Part shown: one piece after another, positions 1 through 12,147 of the stretch
Layout of the letters: the number at the start of each line of letters is the position of its first letter
Numbering within the stretch: position 1 is the first letter of the stretch
Notes under the pieces: model-generated
What the model was told of the DNA's origin: nothing
Database searches by the model: none
Seen by the model: the letters and a program-made list of their open reading frames with translations, nothing else
Translations under genes and position numbers: made by a program
Assembly (NCBI GenBank): GCA_950106755.1
Contig: OX467083.1
Span: forward strand, 46,824,555-46,888,554
Reading direction: 5' to 3'
Length of the DNA: 64,000 nt
Origin: Climacium dendroides
Lineage: Eukaryota; Streptophyta; Bryopsida; Hypnales; Climaciaceae

Positions 1-41
1 AGAATATGATAGAAAAAGCACTGGTGACTTTGCATTGACAA

Positions 42-390
42 TCAGAGGCCTATCATTGATCCTGTGAATGTGTACATTACGTTTGCGACTGAGTACATTG
101 TGTACTTGAACATAATTGTTGGAAAAGCTGGGCTTATAATGTGTAACCCAGGGAATGCCAGCCCAGGGTATGGGCAGACAATATCTCCATGAAGTAGCTG
201 GAGCACAAACTGGGCAAGGAAGAAAAACTTCGAGCATGTTTTTCTATTTGCAAAAAAATTGAAGTAGTGGAGATCGAGCAGCTGGATTTCTGACAATTGG
301 CATTCATTAGTCATCACTCCAGAAGCATCTTCTGCAGTAGAATTTTCAACATTTTCTGCACTAGAATTTATATCATGTGTACTTGAGTCT
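42..390 (-). CDS. Possible terminal exon of an unidentified minus-strand gene
   Basis: Reading the minus strand, an open frame runs from a good 3' splice-acceptor context (pyrimidine-rich, TTTTGCAG, at about 391-398) to a stop at 42, about 116 codons. The first part is Ser/Asn/Glu-rich. The remainder is hydrophobic and aromatic, with a Cys-Pro-Tyr-Pro-Gly motif and several Phe/Leu/Ile stretches that could be membrane-associated. The composition is more coding-like than the AT-rich surroundings. A second short open stretch on the same strand, near 735-800, ends at a possible GTAATGAG donor and could be an upstream exon, but the phases do not join cleanly. I do not recognise the family. It could be a real last exon or a decayed fragment. 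Confidence 0.28.
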
Positions 391-805
391 GCAAAAGAAA
401 GTAAAAAGTAAAAGAATACAATTAAACTATTAAAGTGATTCTATTGGTATTCTGAATCAGTCAGAGGCAGCTTGTCGTAACTTTAGTCCATTAACGAAAA
501 TGTCAGCTTGAAAAAACTTGGGCTGACCAATTTGTGCTAACAAAAACAAAAACAAACTTAGATCCCAATCACTAATTTAAGAAGAATATGGATATAAAAG
601 CTCCACTTTCCTGACATCATCACAAATTCTCTCACATCTCGAGGTGAAAACTGAAAACTTTTTGCAATGAAATCTTATTTCATGTACACCCAAAAATAAA
701 TAACTTAAAAAAGGCATTGGTAGTTTGGTACTCATTACCATCTGACTTTTACAGGCATAAATTACAGGCAATTCCGGTACTCCGGTCAACTGTAATGCAA
801 CCACA

Positions 806-2300
806 TTGAAAAGGGTAAGCAGTCCTTGCTCAATTGTTTCCGAAAAAAAGGTTAAGCACTTACTGTTCCTTTTGAATCGGACGGAATGGTATCATGGCGT
901 TCACGCTAAATTAAGGGTAATCCAAAGAGTAGTAAATAGTACTTGTTTTCTTCTTTCTTTAATTTTTAAGTTTTTTTTAAACAAATGAAACGTGATTTCG
1001 GTCATTAATTGTTTGCTTTTACAATATTTTGAAGGAAAGACAGTCCTCCACGAGAGCCGAGTTGGTGGCTTTTCTTCCGGTTATTGTAACTTACTCTGAC
1101 GAACGCCTTACTAAAGTTAGGGAGGCATCCATCAGACTTTCAAAAGCAAACGGTTCATGAATAACTGGATATCAGAAGCAAACTGATTAACTGATAAGTT
1201 ATCCATATAGATTAATCTGTTTATGAAGCAATCTGTTTATGAAGCAAACTGATATGAATATTTGCACAAATACTGATTACTGTAACGAAACATCACACTC
1301 GGTTTCGAAGCTAAATCCTCTCTCGTAGTCGACCGCTCTTAACTTGTGTCATAATCCACAAATTCATTCCAGCATGGCAGACCAGTCAAGTCCGACATTA
1401 TTCTCTCCCACGATTCACCAGCGGTTAAGTTATAGATTTCCCTCGTCTATGATCTGCATTGTCCGGAGCAAAAAAAAAAATTGTTGTGTGTAGCTTCTGT
1501 AAAGGACGAGCCTCAATAAATTCCCACAGAATTCCAAGATGTCTTGTCGTATTGTACAGCACTTAGCTGCCTAATCCAGTCAGTCCTTCCACAAGTGGAA
1601 ACAGGTGCTTAGAAACAACACAGTTCTCACAACATTACTATAATAAAAATTTAGTTAGAACAACTGATTAAGGTACTAGTCTGCTCTTAATTCCACCATT
1701 GAAGCGCTGATTGCATTTGGGGGGCAGTTTACTGCTTGAAACAATTTTCAGTCAGTTTTCATAGGAAGAAAAATGGAATTGGCATCTAACTCAAGTTGTT
1801 TCATATGTTTTGGACCTTTGTGGAATTAGTATAAATTTTTGAGGTTGAAATGCAAGGGGATCATGGAGATGGATTAGATAATCTTGACAAATTTTTGAAT
1901 CCATCATAAATTAGTGGGTTGAAAAGGCTCTTCCCCACCCAAACTTTTGCATTACGAAGCGGCCCCTTCTTGGGTTCAATTTCCCCCTAATGGATACCTT
2001 CTCTAGTTGCAGGCATTGTTACCAAGGGATTACAATATTGCTTGGCTTTTGGTGCGTGTGATTCACACTTTTGAATTTTTCCAGTTAATTGTGTGGGGAA
2101 GAAGATCTAGTTTTTATTTTTGGAATCTATTTTTTTTTAAGATTGAAAAGTGGTTACTTGATTTGGCTTTACTATGGATCAATTTGGACTATGAAGGTAG
2201 AGTCACTTTAGCCCAACACTTCTCAGTGGTGGAGAGGTGTGATTAGGACCTCTTTCAATATAATGCTACGGACATAGTCTCATGGATGGCTAACACTTTG
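806..2300. other. Gene-less stretch with a short tandem duplication
   Basis: No convincing gene is visible. A 17-bp direct repeat (AATCTGTTTATGAAGCA) occurs twice in tandem near 1213-1247. The segment at about 1740-1850 resembles 17560-17670 (shared phrase CATCTAACTCAAGTTGTTT), which suggests a dispersed repeat. Open frames here are short and AT-driven. Confidence 0.4.
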
Positions 2301-4259
2301 AAGTTCATGAAGCACTTCAAGTTTTTGCAATTTGATTGATACTAAACTTGATTGCTCCTTTCATTTTGGGAGTTGTGGTTAAAATGGACTTATGTAGAAA
2401 GATCTATAATATCCAAAGGTTTTTTAAGATTTGCCTCAACCTTCAAAGTCCAAGAAGAAAGAATTCAAAGAAGAAATAAAGACTTAGGTGAAGGCTGAAG
2501 CAAAGCCTAAGAAAAAGAAGTACAATAATTATAGTGTTACCAATGATAACGATGCTCATTGCTTTCATCTTCATCTTGAATTGCAACCTACAAATTATGT
2601 ATAGTCCCCGGTATAGTCAACTAAGTCACAACGAGAGAAGACCCTTGAGGCCAAGGTTGTAGAGCTTGAGCAACAATTCAAGACTTTTGCATTTCTTGCC
2701 TAAATCTTTGAGCCAAGAGTAGTTTGAGTGCTTTAGTTTTTATATGTACTTATTTGGAGCTTTTTGAAGAGATGGCTCGAGAAATGGATTAAGTAGTTGC
2801 TACTTGTGCTCAAATAAATGGGAAATCTATGACTTCTACAAGCAATGATGGTAGCAAACATTCACAAGTTTATTACAATAGCCCTACTAATGATATTGTC
2901 CAAACACAATTATCTATATCATTTGACTTAATAGATGTTGCCTCGATAGTTAGGCTCCAAGTTATTTTGTCTTTGAGAAGTTGAGATATCGTCTCAAAGG
3001 ATGCGACACTTATAAAGTTTTGCAAAATGCCTATCTTCTCTAGTTTAGAATTGATGACATCAAGCTTTAAGCTTGCAAAAGTTTTTCATTTGGTTGGAAC
3101 TATATTAGAGGGTACAATGGATTTGTTATGTTTAAAAGTCTCTCAAGTTGTTACTACAGTGCGTGTAGTTGAGGACGTTGAATAATTAGCTAGATTATGG
3201 GCTAAGCTTGCAATTTAGATTGTTATTGCTTTTGAGGGGCACATTGACATTTAGTCCTTAGTATATTCTTCTCTAGATACATTTCTTGTAGTAGGAAAAA
3301 CTTATCTTGTAGATGTTTATGCAAGATCCACTTATAAACATTAGAGTTTGCAATCTAAGTTGTTTGTTTAGTGAACAACAATGCTATTCTTATTGTTTTA
3401 TTTACGACTAGTCATACTACCCATGCCACACTACTAAGACTTATCATGGACTCAAGTGCATAGCCAATTATGATTGGCACCCGTGTACTTCTCTAAATCT
3501 TGTAATCCATATACTCATGTCTTGAAACTTTTTGTTTGGGGGATATTTAACTACTATTTCATAATAAATATGTTCCTTAATTTTTCTTCTACTTCTACTT
3601 TTTGCCCATTTTCCTACACCTTGTGGTAGTAAAAACTAAAATTTGAGGCATTTGAGCCAAAATCCAAACATGACATCAAAAATTGAAGAATTTGAGTCAC
3701 TTTTTTTTATTTGAGGTAGCAAACTAAAGAAGAGATTTGAGCTTAATATGTTATTCTTGTCTTGATTCATGATTTTCAAAAATTAGAGGAATTGAGGATG
3801 TTTCTATAAGTATATCCCATTCAAAATTTAATTATTGGTGACTTTACAATGTTACATACTAGATATAGTAGAAAAAAATTCATTTGGCTTCAAAGGAAGA
3901 TTTTAGGAGCACAAATGTTTTCCTTCTTGCATATTAGCAATTACAATTTGTGTTGGCACCAAGTGGAGATTTTTTAGTTGAGAAGAAAACCACATAGTTT
4001 GATGATTAATTGGACATTGGAATTAGAGCCAAATCTTATTGGTGCCAAAGTACAAAAGGTACCAGCTTTTATTCGCTCATATTGCAAGTTGTTTTGCCTT
4101 TAGATTCAAGGATCTTCAGGGCTATAGAGGCAAATCTATTCATGTTTAGTTGGAGGATGATCACCCAATCTTTAAACATCTTTACAAAATATGAATTGAA
4201 TGTCTCATAAAGAAATGGTGTTCAAACTTATTATAGAGAGTTATTGGCAACAAATTTGA

Positions 4260-4880
4260 TTGAACTTTCCAAATGACGAGTATACTTGTATTATGGTTAT
4301 GCCATCTAAAAAAGATGCATTTGGCAACTAAATAGAGAAGAAGATGTGTAGATATTATCATCTAATGAAATGTAAGACCTAGTTAGACCAGTACCCAATG
4401 CCAATGCCAAAAGAGATATTTGATGCAATGAAATTTTGATACTTTGGACTTTCAATCTAATTATCACTAGTTGTCATTATTTATAGTGAACAATCAGATA
4501 ATGGCAACATTTGGGGGAATTGATAAGACAACAAGGATCAACTCCATCACTAGAAGTTTCTTCCATTTAGCCTAAAAAATGCACCAATTCAATTTCAAAG
4601 GGTGATAAACCAAATTTTGATTGGCTTATCATTTGCTAAATGTTACATTGATGATGCTATCATTTTTAGTAGCAACACATAGGAGCATATGAGGCATTTG
4701 TAGGCAATGTTTGAGCAAAATTGTAGTGGGGACTACACTTGCATTATAATAAGTGCAAGTTTTTCCATGACTAGTTACCATATTTGGACCATATGATTGT
4801 TCCAAGAGGTCTTGGAGTCCAATGAACAAAGGTGGATGCTTTGCAAAAGATTCCAACACCTAACAATATTTTGCAACTTT
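4260..4880 (+). pseudogene. Gypsy reverse-transcriptase domain, broken
   Basis: Translation in shifting frames recovers the usual order of Ty3/gypsy RT blocks. These are a VMPSKKDAFGN-like block, a YPMPMPKEIFDAM block, a block matching the usual 'KNAPxxFQ' region, the YIDD catalytic box with IIFS, and a KCKFFHD-like thumb segment. Stops and indels interrupt it repeatedly (for example TAG just after the FSSNT segment), so no enzyme can be made. The catalytic Asp pair itself is still legible. Confidence 0.85.
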
Positions 4881-5017
4881 ATGCTTTTCTTGGTTTGATA
4901 TATTATTACCACTGATTTGACAAGAACTTCAGCTTAATTGACAAGGCTTTCACTATTCTCACGGTCAAGGACCAACCATGGACTTAGGGGCGTAAACAAC
5001 ATCAAGCATTTGACACA

Positions 5018-5450
5018 TTGAAACAAAGGTTAGGTTCCGGCTTAGACAATATTTCAATGGCCTCATGCTTCCAGATCCTTCTAGTTGCAGACATATTAAA
5101 GTGTAGTAGAATTAAGAGCTTTTTGACACAAAAGAATGATGAAATATGGGAATATATTGTTGCATTTGCTTCTAAGAGCAATAACAATGTAGAATTCAAT
5201 TATTCATCTTATAAAGGAGAGGCTTCATTTGTAGTTTGGGCCATTGCATACTTTCGCCCTTATGTATGTATGCAACACTGGTTTTCACTTTAGTGGTAGA
5301 CCATTAGCTTTTGAAATGGCTTGTGGAGTTAGATAAATTCATTGTCAAGCTTGTTAGGTGGACTTTAGTGCTTTATTGCTCCAAAAATATGATTTTGAGG
5401 TTATATAGCAAAATAAAATAATCTTTTGAATTTTTCTTTTTGGATATGGA
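5018..5450 (+). pseudogene. Gypsy RNase H domain, broken
   Basis: An open frame at 5018-5293 contains LTQKNDE, then ASKSNNN, NYSSYKGEASFVVWAIAYF and RPYV. These are hallmark words of the RNase H region of plant and algal Ty3/gypsy pol proteins. The sequence downstream at about 5340-5400, in another frame, resembles the family's usual 'KLARWALxLQEYDFEV' segment. Frame changes near 5290 and later stops make it non-functional. Confidence 0.8.
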
Positions 5451-6639
5451 GATTTAATTAAAAAAATCTTTAACTTCAAGATGCTCTAACATGATAAAAT
5501 TTATAATTTTTGAACCACAGATTATGTTGGAATTGTAGTAAGTTGTACTTAACTATCATACAACAATATCTAGAAAAATAGAGTCAAGCTCATAGTATGA
5601 AGAACCTAATTTGGCCTTCCAATTCACTCTAAAGAACCTTTGGTAGTCAAAGCTTTATTGCAACATTGGAGCAGATTGAAGAACAAGAGAGAAAATGATA
5701 CAAACAATTCAAACAATATGGAATCAAATATCTATAGAGTGACTATAAAGGCTAATTTCTAATATGCCTAATAGAATGCAAGCTATAATTTCAATAAAAG
5801 ATGGCAATACTAGATGATAAATAGTGTATGGAAAGAATCAAACTTGTTGTATGATTTCAAATTATACCTATATATATTTATAATGATATTCAAGTGCAGT
5901 TTAGAACAACTTTAACTCAATTTGTTTTTTGAAAATCTATCCATTTTTGAGCATGTAAGAGCATCTTGAAATTCATGAATTTTTTGTTGAATATGCTTAG
6001 GAAGAAAAAATTCATAAGATTATTGTACCCTAATAAACATCAAGTGGGCATTACAAACTTGGATATAAATGGGCTTTCTTGCAATTTAAATCTTTCTTTA
6101 CCCAAAGCTACATAGTAGGAAGATTGCAATAAATAAACAATTCCAAGTTGGAATGCACCCTCTTACCTCACATTGATGTCAAGATTTACTTTTGAGACAT
6201 CTATTGAGGACTAAGCTGAAGAGTTTGACAAATCTCTATTTGTGAATTGAATGATGTATCATGAGTGGGAAGATCTTGTAGTCTTGTACAAACTTCAATA
6301 AGGAACATTTCCTTTAGCTATCTTTGTTGTGAAGTGGGATACAATTAGTCACAAGGTAGCAAGGTTCTATTAGGATAATGATTTGTTATTTTGTGTGTAG
6401 CCAAACAAAATTAGGCGCATAGTTCCAAAGCTAGTGTAGAGAGCTTCTTTGATAAGTGGCAAGTGTACAAAGACTATGGGTTTGCTTTGAACATTTTAGA
6501 ATGTGCAAGGCATAATCCATATTCCACAATCAATATTGGTGGATTAGTATGTATCCACATGTTGCTACTTATGTTTTTTGTGTGAGGTGTGTAATTAGAT
6601 TAGCTCAAGTTTTAACATCTTATCACCTCAATTGAGCCT

Positions 6640-7380
6640 TTTCCTATCATAGACTTGGGCTATTGTTGGTCTTTGAATTCTTTTAGGCCGCTTGTGGTCA
6701 TCTCACGTGAAGTTAAGTAATGTTGGTGATGGTAGAGCATTTGAACAAGTAGATTGAATTTGTAGCTCTAGCACAAAATTCTTTAAAGTTGACATTTATG
6801 TCTTTTTTTAATTATATTTTAGTACCTATTAAAGTGTTGACAAATCAAGGATAGGAATTCTTTGATTCAATAACTTCAATTGAAAAATTGTGCTACACTA
6901 GGCCTTCATAGATTACTGTTCTATTCCCAAAAATTAATCTAAGGTAGATGGCTTGGCTAAGAGGGTTTTCTAAACAATCAAACATGGTTTATGGAAGTAT
7001 GAATTGCTTCATGAAAAGCCATAAACCATCATGATTGGAACTTGATATTACTATAGATTGTTATGGGCTATCTTTTTAGCAAGTAATTGTTGTTGGCATC
7101 TTATAGTCCTTATCAATTGTTGTATGATCAAGAGTTAATATTGCTTTAATTAATATACAAAAAGCTGACTTCAATTGTAAATTTAGGTGATTCTAATATT
7201 TGGGCTCAATGTCTATATAACTGAACAAAGTTTCTTCAAAATAGCCATGCCAATGGCGATGGAGAACTTATCTATTGCGTAGCATCATAATACTTTGTAT
7301 TATGCTTGCATTTATAGTGGCGCTTACCAATGTCAATTGTAGAGATTTTCCAAAGAAGATTATGCATATCTACAATATAA
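6640..7380 (+). pseudogene. Gypsy integrase core, interrupted and decayed
   Basis: Broken frames read as the integrase core and its C-terminal extension. An LTNQG-like segment corresponds to the DDE-region 'LTDQGTEF'. It is followed by a 'DGLAxR' segment, SPYQLLYDQE, MPMAMENLSIA and a 'YAYLQ' end. The chain is then cut by a TAA-flanked inverted-repeat element at 7381 and resumes at about 7783 with APTTLDAKIE. Confidence 0.75.
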
Positions 7381-7779
7381 GAGCATCTTCAATGCTACAC
7401 TTATGAAAAGACACTATAACGGTATATGCAGTTTCTATTCATGTGGCTTTTCCCGTCTTAAGCTCCTCAATGCTACAACGGTATTTGGAACCCTACAACA
7501 CTGCAATGGTGGAAGTTGCTTGACGTGGTGGCTGGAGACGAAGTGCGATGGAGCGGTGGTGGAGCGAAGCGCCATGATTTCATTGACAAAGGGGTGCAAA
7601 GGAACTTGGAAGGCACAACAAAGGAACAATTCTTGCCGTGCGAGAGTCAGAAAGTGCCACGCACAGGAAGGTAGCGTGAGAAGTGCCGTTAGCATTGGGG
7701 TGGGTTTTTGTTGCCATTTTAGAAACCATGCAAAAGTTACCGTTGCCGTGGCTTCTTACAAAGTGGATTGAGGATGCTC
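7381..7779. mobile_element. PIF/Harbinger-like (Tourist-type) non-autonomous element
   Basis: The terminal inverted repeats are GAGCATCTTCAATGC at the left and GAGCATCCTCAATCC (reverse complement) at the right. They are flanked by a TAA duplication at 7378-7380 and 7780-7782. A 3-bp TWA duplication with a GAGCATCTCCAAT-like terminus is the classic plant PIF/Harbinger signature. The 399-bp interior is distinctly more GC-rich than the host gypsy sequence. It carries a 122-codon open frame without recognisable domains, probably fortuitous. It splits the gypsy integrase reading, so it is younger than that insertion. Confidence 0.8.
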
Positions 7780-7859
7780 TAAGGCACCTACAACACTAGA
7801 TGCCAAGATTGAGTGTACCATCCTTTAAGTTGGTAGTAGTTCAAGATAATCCTATTTAT

Positions 7860-8000
7860 TTTGTTTGTGGAGAGATAGAAGACAAGTGCAATTACTATAT
7901 ATGTATTATTGTGTGACTAGTGCCAATGTGGTTGGCATATGATATGTTTGACTCCACCTTTATTGACTTTGGCTCATGGAGATTGGATTTGTCTTTATTA
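7860..8000 (+). pseudogene. PHD-finger-like zinc motif of the gypsy integrase tail
   Basis: One frame reads a compact Cys/His pattern interrupted by one TAG. It has Cys-Asp-(stop)-Cys, then CQCGWHMICLTPPL, then HGDWIC. The spacing and the words GWHxxCLxPPL and GDWxC match PHD fingers. Some plant and algal Ty3/gypsy integrases carry such a finger after the core, presumably for chromatin targeting. The final Cys pair is degraded. Confidence 0.6.
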
Positions 8001-8399
8001 TCAAAGATCTTCAAGTCATGCTATATCTTTGAACAAGTGTTGAAGATATCTAGGGAGTTAAATCACTTATCTTTATAATGAAAGCAATGCCATTTGAGTT
8101 GATGAGGTGCTAGATACATTAGATGGAAATTGACACTGAGATTTAGCATCAAAAACTTGTTGAAGACAATTAAAGATGGGACTCACCATTGCATCAAGCC
8201 TATAGTCTCATATTACATCATTTTGGACTTACTTTGTGTATGTCAATGGATCCACTACCTCAACTTAGACATGGAGAGTTGTTGTACAAATATTTCATTA
8301 TAACATTTGAATCCAACTACATTTATTGTGTAGTCCTAGTTGCTTGTCAGGGTGATATTGTTAGTTAAAGGAGACACTTTAGAACATTTTTTTTAATGT

Positions 8400-8848
8400 A
8401 TTCTTGTTTGGATTTTGCTTTCATTTTTTATGTAAATTTATATCACTCAATTTGTTTTGTATTACAGTCTTTATTTACATAACAATTGTACGTGACATAA
8501 CATCAAGTGCTAAGCCACATCAAATGGATGTATTGTTGTAGACTACATTAGTTGATGTAGTCTATATTGAATTTAGAGAGTTTTCATCTATTTGGTCCTT
8601 CATCAAACTAGGGTAAGATATTATTAGATGAATGAGCTCCCTTAACATGGCATTCTTATCAAGTCAAACTTTCTATATGTTGTAGAATGTGTTTTAGATA
8701 GAGCTATTTTGTTGTGGAACTGTGGTTATGGTAATTTTAGCCATTATAAAGCTTAGAGTTTTATCTTTGATGCTTGTGCACTTTTGGATTTTATCAGTAG
8801 AATGATAGACGCTTGACTACTTGTGTGCAAATTCTTAGTTTCTCCTTA
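8400..8848. other. AT-rich stretch without recognised features
   Basis: This may be the distal part of the gypsy element or flanking repeat. No open frame or clear terminus was found. Confidence 0.3.
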
Positions 8849-9560
8849 CCCCCTAAAGGACCAAGGCCATTTTTTTGGGTCAAGAACCACTCAAAACTAT
8901 TATTTTTGTTGCATTCATCCAAGAAAACAAAACAAAACAATTTAGAATATAACTATAAGATCTTATACTTTACTTGTCTAAGATCATGTGGTAAGAATTT
9001 CATAAAGTTTGACCTTATAGATTGAAACATATTAGCATTCAAAGTTGAAAAAAAAAGTTATTTTTGAACACTAGCCTATAATTTCAAATGACTTTGACCA
9101 CCATTTGTGAAAAAATTTCACACTACAGAATTTGAATTTTAAATTTTTTATGTTGGAGAATTGAGTTGAAAGTCTGGGAATTTAAAAATAATAATAATTG
9201 CTTGATTTTCATTCCTTAAAAAATTGTTAAAGTAGAAGTAGGTCCAAGATTTAGATAAATACTAAATTGTTAATAGCTCTTAAAGATGGGATTGAAACAC
9301 AATAATCTCAAAGGTGATATTTTTTTAGCAAGAAAATTTAAACTTGTCAAGAAACAATTTAATTTTGAAAATTACATTAAAAAATGAACCGTGTAAGTTG
9401 TTGTTTTAAGAGATACTTAGATTGCCCAAAAAACAAGATTGTCCATAACTTTCACATAACTTATCCAAATGAAATGAATAAAAGCTTTCCATTTAGATAA
9501 AAATACAATCTATGAGAAAAAAGTATTTAAATATAGCTAAAGAACTTTAGCAGTTAACAC
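8849..9560 (-). repeat. Partial copy of the CCYCTAAAG-end element group
   Basis: It begins CCCCCTAAAGGACCAAGGCC and shares a long ordered set of phrases with 13708-14680 and, inverted, with 34444-35776 (for example CACTCAAAACT, then GATCTTATACTTTACTTG, then ATTAGCATTCAAAGT). The other terminus was not found. Orientation is given relative to the complete copy at 34444. Confidence 0.6.
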
Positions 9561-12147
9561 AATATAATGACACCATTAATTTCATTTTAGTGCATACTTG
9601 AAGGGGGACATGACATTGGAAACCATGCCAAGAAATTTTTAAAAAAAATCCACCTCTCTCAATAGTTAAGCTAGACATTTATATGCTCTTAAACAATGGG
9701 ATTCTAGAATTTTTATTTCTTTGGCTAGGTCCCTAGTGTAACATGACCCTTAGCTACTACAAGAATTTTTAAAAGGAGAAATAACTCTAGCCTTGTTTTG
9801 TACCGGTTTTAACTAAAAAGTGTGCTCATCTTGAATCCCACAACAACATTTGAGTACAACATCCAAAGATGAGTACAAGCACCATCATGAGTGCATACCT
9901 CCAGCAGAAAGAAAGGGCATTAAGGGCCTCCTTACATGCTAGGTGGAGGGGCTAATACATTGTTGCACTTTGCCCAAACCCGATAGGACAAGAACCACCT
10001 ACCCAACCAATTTGCACTTTTATGTGGTGATCAAACATTGGTAAGATTGACAACCATTTATTTTGTTTAAAATATAATATATAAAATAAATAAATAAAAA
10101 CAACCACCTATCCAATTCCCAAAATCTCCTTTCCATAGTCAATAGGATATTCTAAACAATCTTGTGTGCCCAATAAAAAGGCATTACCAATATCAGTGGG
10201 GACCAAAGCATATTCCCTAACTGCCACCCGATTCTACCCATGCATTGGTGGAAATGCCTCCCTGCCCAGTCCTCTAAAGTGTTGGCTCACATGCTCCTCG
10301 ATGGGCTTCAAATTTTGGACAATAGTGGCCAGGTTCGCCCAGCGGGCTCACATGGAAACCCACCCCCCGTAAGCGTTGCAGGGCCGGGAGACTCACTCCC
10401 ACCTTTTTTTTTTTTTTTTTAAATCCCCCACAAGCCGCGAGTAACTCTCCGTGCCTCGTGGAGCGCTCCCATGATGGAGAGTTGTGTGGACTTTGATGCC
10501 CCAAGCATTCCATTCCAAGCAAGTAAGACAGGATTTGAAAAATGGACCCGGAAGGAAGGACGGACGGACAGACGGTCGGTCAAGCTTGAGATCCAGATCT
10601 GAGGTCACTATGGGTCACTATGGATCTCACTGCCCAGGCGTACGTAACTTGAAGCTTATCGGAAAAGCAAACGGAAAAAAAAAAAAAAAGATTCATGATC
10701 ATGTCATGGCCAGGACGGACAACTCGATCGACCGACCAGACTTTTTCCCTCGCAGCTTTTGGAGATAGTTTTTGCAGCTTTTGAAGAAAGAAAAAGTTTT
10801 GCTCCCCTCTCTTTTCATGAACTCCACGGTTAGTACGATCATACTCTATCTCCTCTTATTTTATTGGAAAGTGATGGTGGTGATGGAATGAAAGAGAGGG
10901 AAATGAACAAGAAAATGGTGTGATCTTGAGACTCGGTCGACTCAAAACTAAATCCTACCCTCGTTTGAGGGCGTGTAATGGCCTTTGAGCATTTTTATTT
11001 TTTAGTAAAGTACCCATCTTAGAATGGGTATCATCTCATTGAATAATACTTATGTTGTGTAATGTGAATGTGGTTGTAGATGGAAATGAGATTTAGAAAC
11101 TAGAGAGATGGTGCCATAGTCTCTATGCAAAAGATGAAGCCAATAAAAACCTAGTTCTAGCTAGAATCTAAGATTGAGGTAAGCCATTGAGGGTTGTTTT
11201 GAGCAATACTTTGCTCAAAAGAAAAAGACAAAGTTTTTTTAGAGAATATTTGATAATATGTTCTTCCTTTCTCAATGTATGAAATTGCAGTACTATGATA
11301 AATTTCAGGACAATATTATTCTTTTCTAATTGAATACACACACTTTGGGATGAATAAATGTGATTCCATACGCATTTTGTGTGTTACATTTGGACATGTA
11401 TAGTTGTATATAGATGTAAATTGCTTTTTCACTCCAATGAAGATTGCTTTTTGCAATAACTGAACAAAATGGAAATAAAACTCTAGATGAATTGATTACC
11501 ATTCTACTTTACATTCTTGGTTCTCTTTGAGTGGTATTATAATATTATTTATGTTTAATGAGATGTACACTTATCTTGTAAGTCAAATTCAAGTGGTCTT
11601 ATAATTTTAAAAAAAAAATTCTATGAGTTTTCAATGTGAGTAGACCTAAAAATACAAGAGGTAGGGGATAAAAGCACTTAATAATGACCTAAAATCACCC
11701 AAAAATAAATCCTAAGCCAATTCCCGAGAATGTTTTTGTATAAAACCAAATGAAGGCCTTACAATCACTTTGGTCCTATAGAATGAGGATTTCAATTTAA
11801 ACTATTGATCCCATGTTGTCATTTATGAATAGCATAAATACCATCAGTCAGTTGAATCTATTGCTATTGATTAAAAGTTGTGAAGGTACATTAATTGTCT
11901 TCTATTTGCACTATTCACCTAATTTTTTTGCATCTCATTCATGATGACATTGAATTTGAACACAAATGCAATTGGATTGATTTTATAGGTGATGGCATTG
12001 GATCACAAGTTAGGCTAATTTATTTTAGACAAAGTTAGGGTCATCTTTCTTTTTTCATCTAGGATCATAAAACTTACTTAAACAAATCATATCATTTATT
12101 TTTAATTTTCAATTAGGTATAAATGAAGAAGCTAGGACAGGTCTTAA
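9561..12147. other. Mostly AT-rich stretch with a GC-richer patch at 10160-10800
   Basis: No gene is supported. The patch at 10160-10800 has a T16-19 tract at 10404-10421, an A13 tract at about 10676-10689, a purine-rich GGAAGGACGG run and higher GC than either side. Open frames inside it are low complexity. It could be a decayed gene fragment or an insertion. The rest is AT-rich with no assignable structure. Confidence 0.3.

Larger units (their letters stand above)
2300..8350 (+). mobile_element. Decayed Ty3/gypsy LTR retrotransposon (gag-pol relic)
   Basis: This is a relic of a retroelement polyprotein in conserved order. A Lys-rich gag-like tail and a Cys/His-containing stretch lie around 2420-2600. 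A protease-like phrase (MDSSA*PIMIG) is at about 3445-3480. Reverse transcriptase spans about 4260-4860, and the catalytic box reads CYIDDAIIFS near 4640-4670. RNase H spans about 5110-5440 with NYSSYKGE and VWAIAYFRPYV. Integrase spans about 6640-7380 and resumes at about 7783. Later come MPMAMENLSIA and then a Cys/His finger. Many in-frame stops and shifts break every domain, and several stops sit where Gln codons are expected, consistent with C-to-T decay. No LTR pair was identified, so the ends are approximate. Non-functional. Confidence 0.85.
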
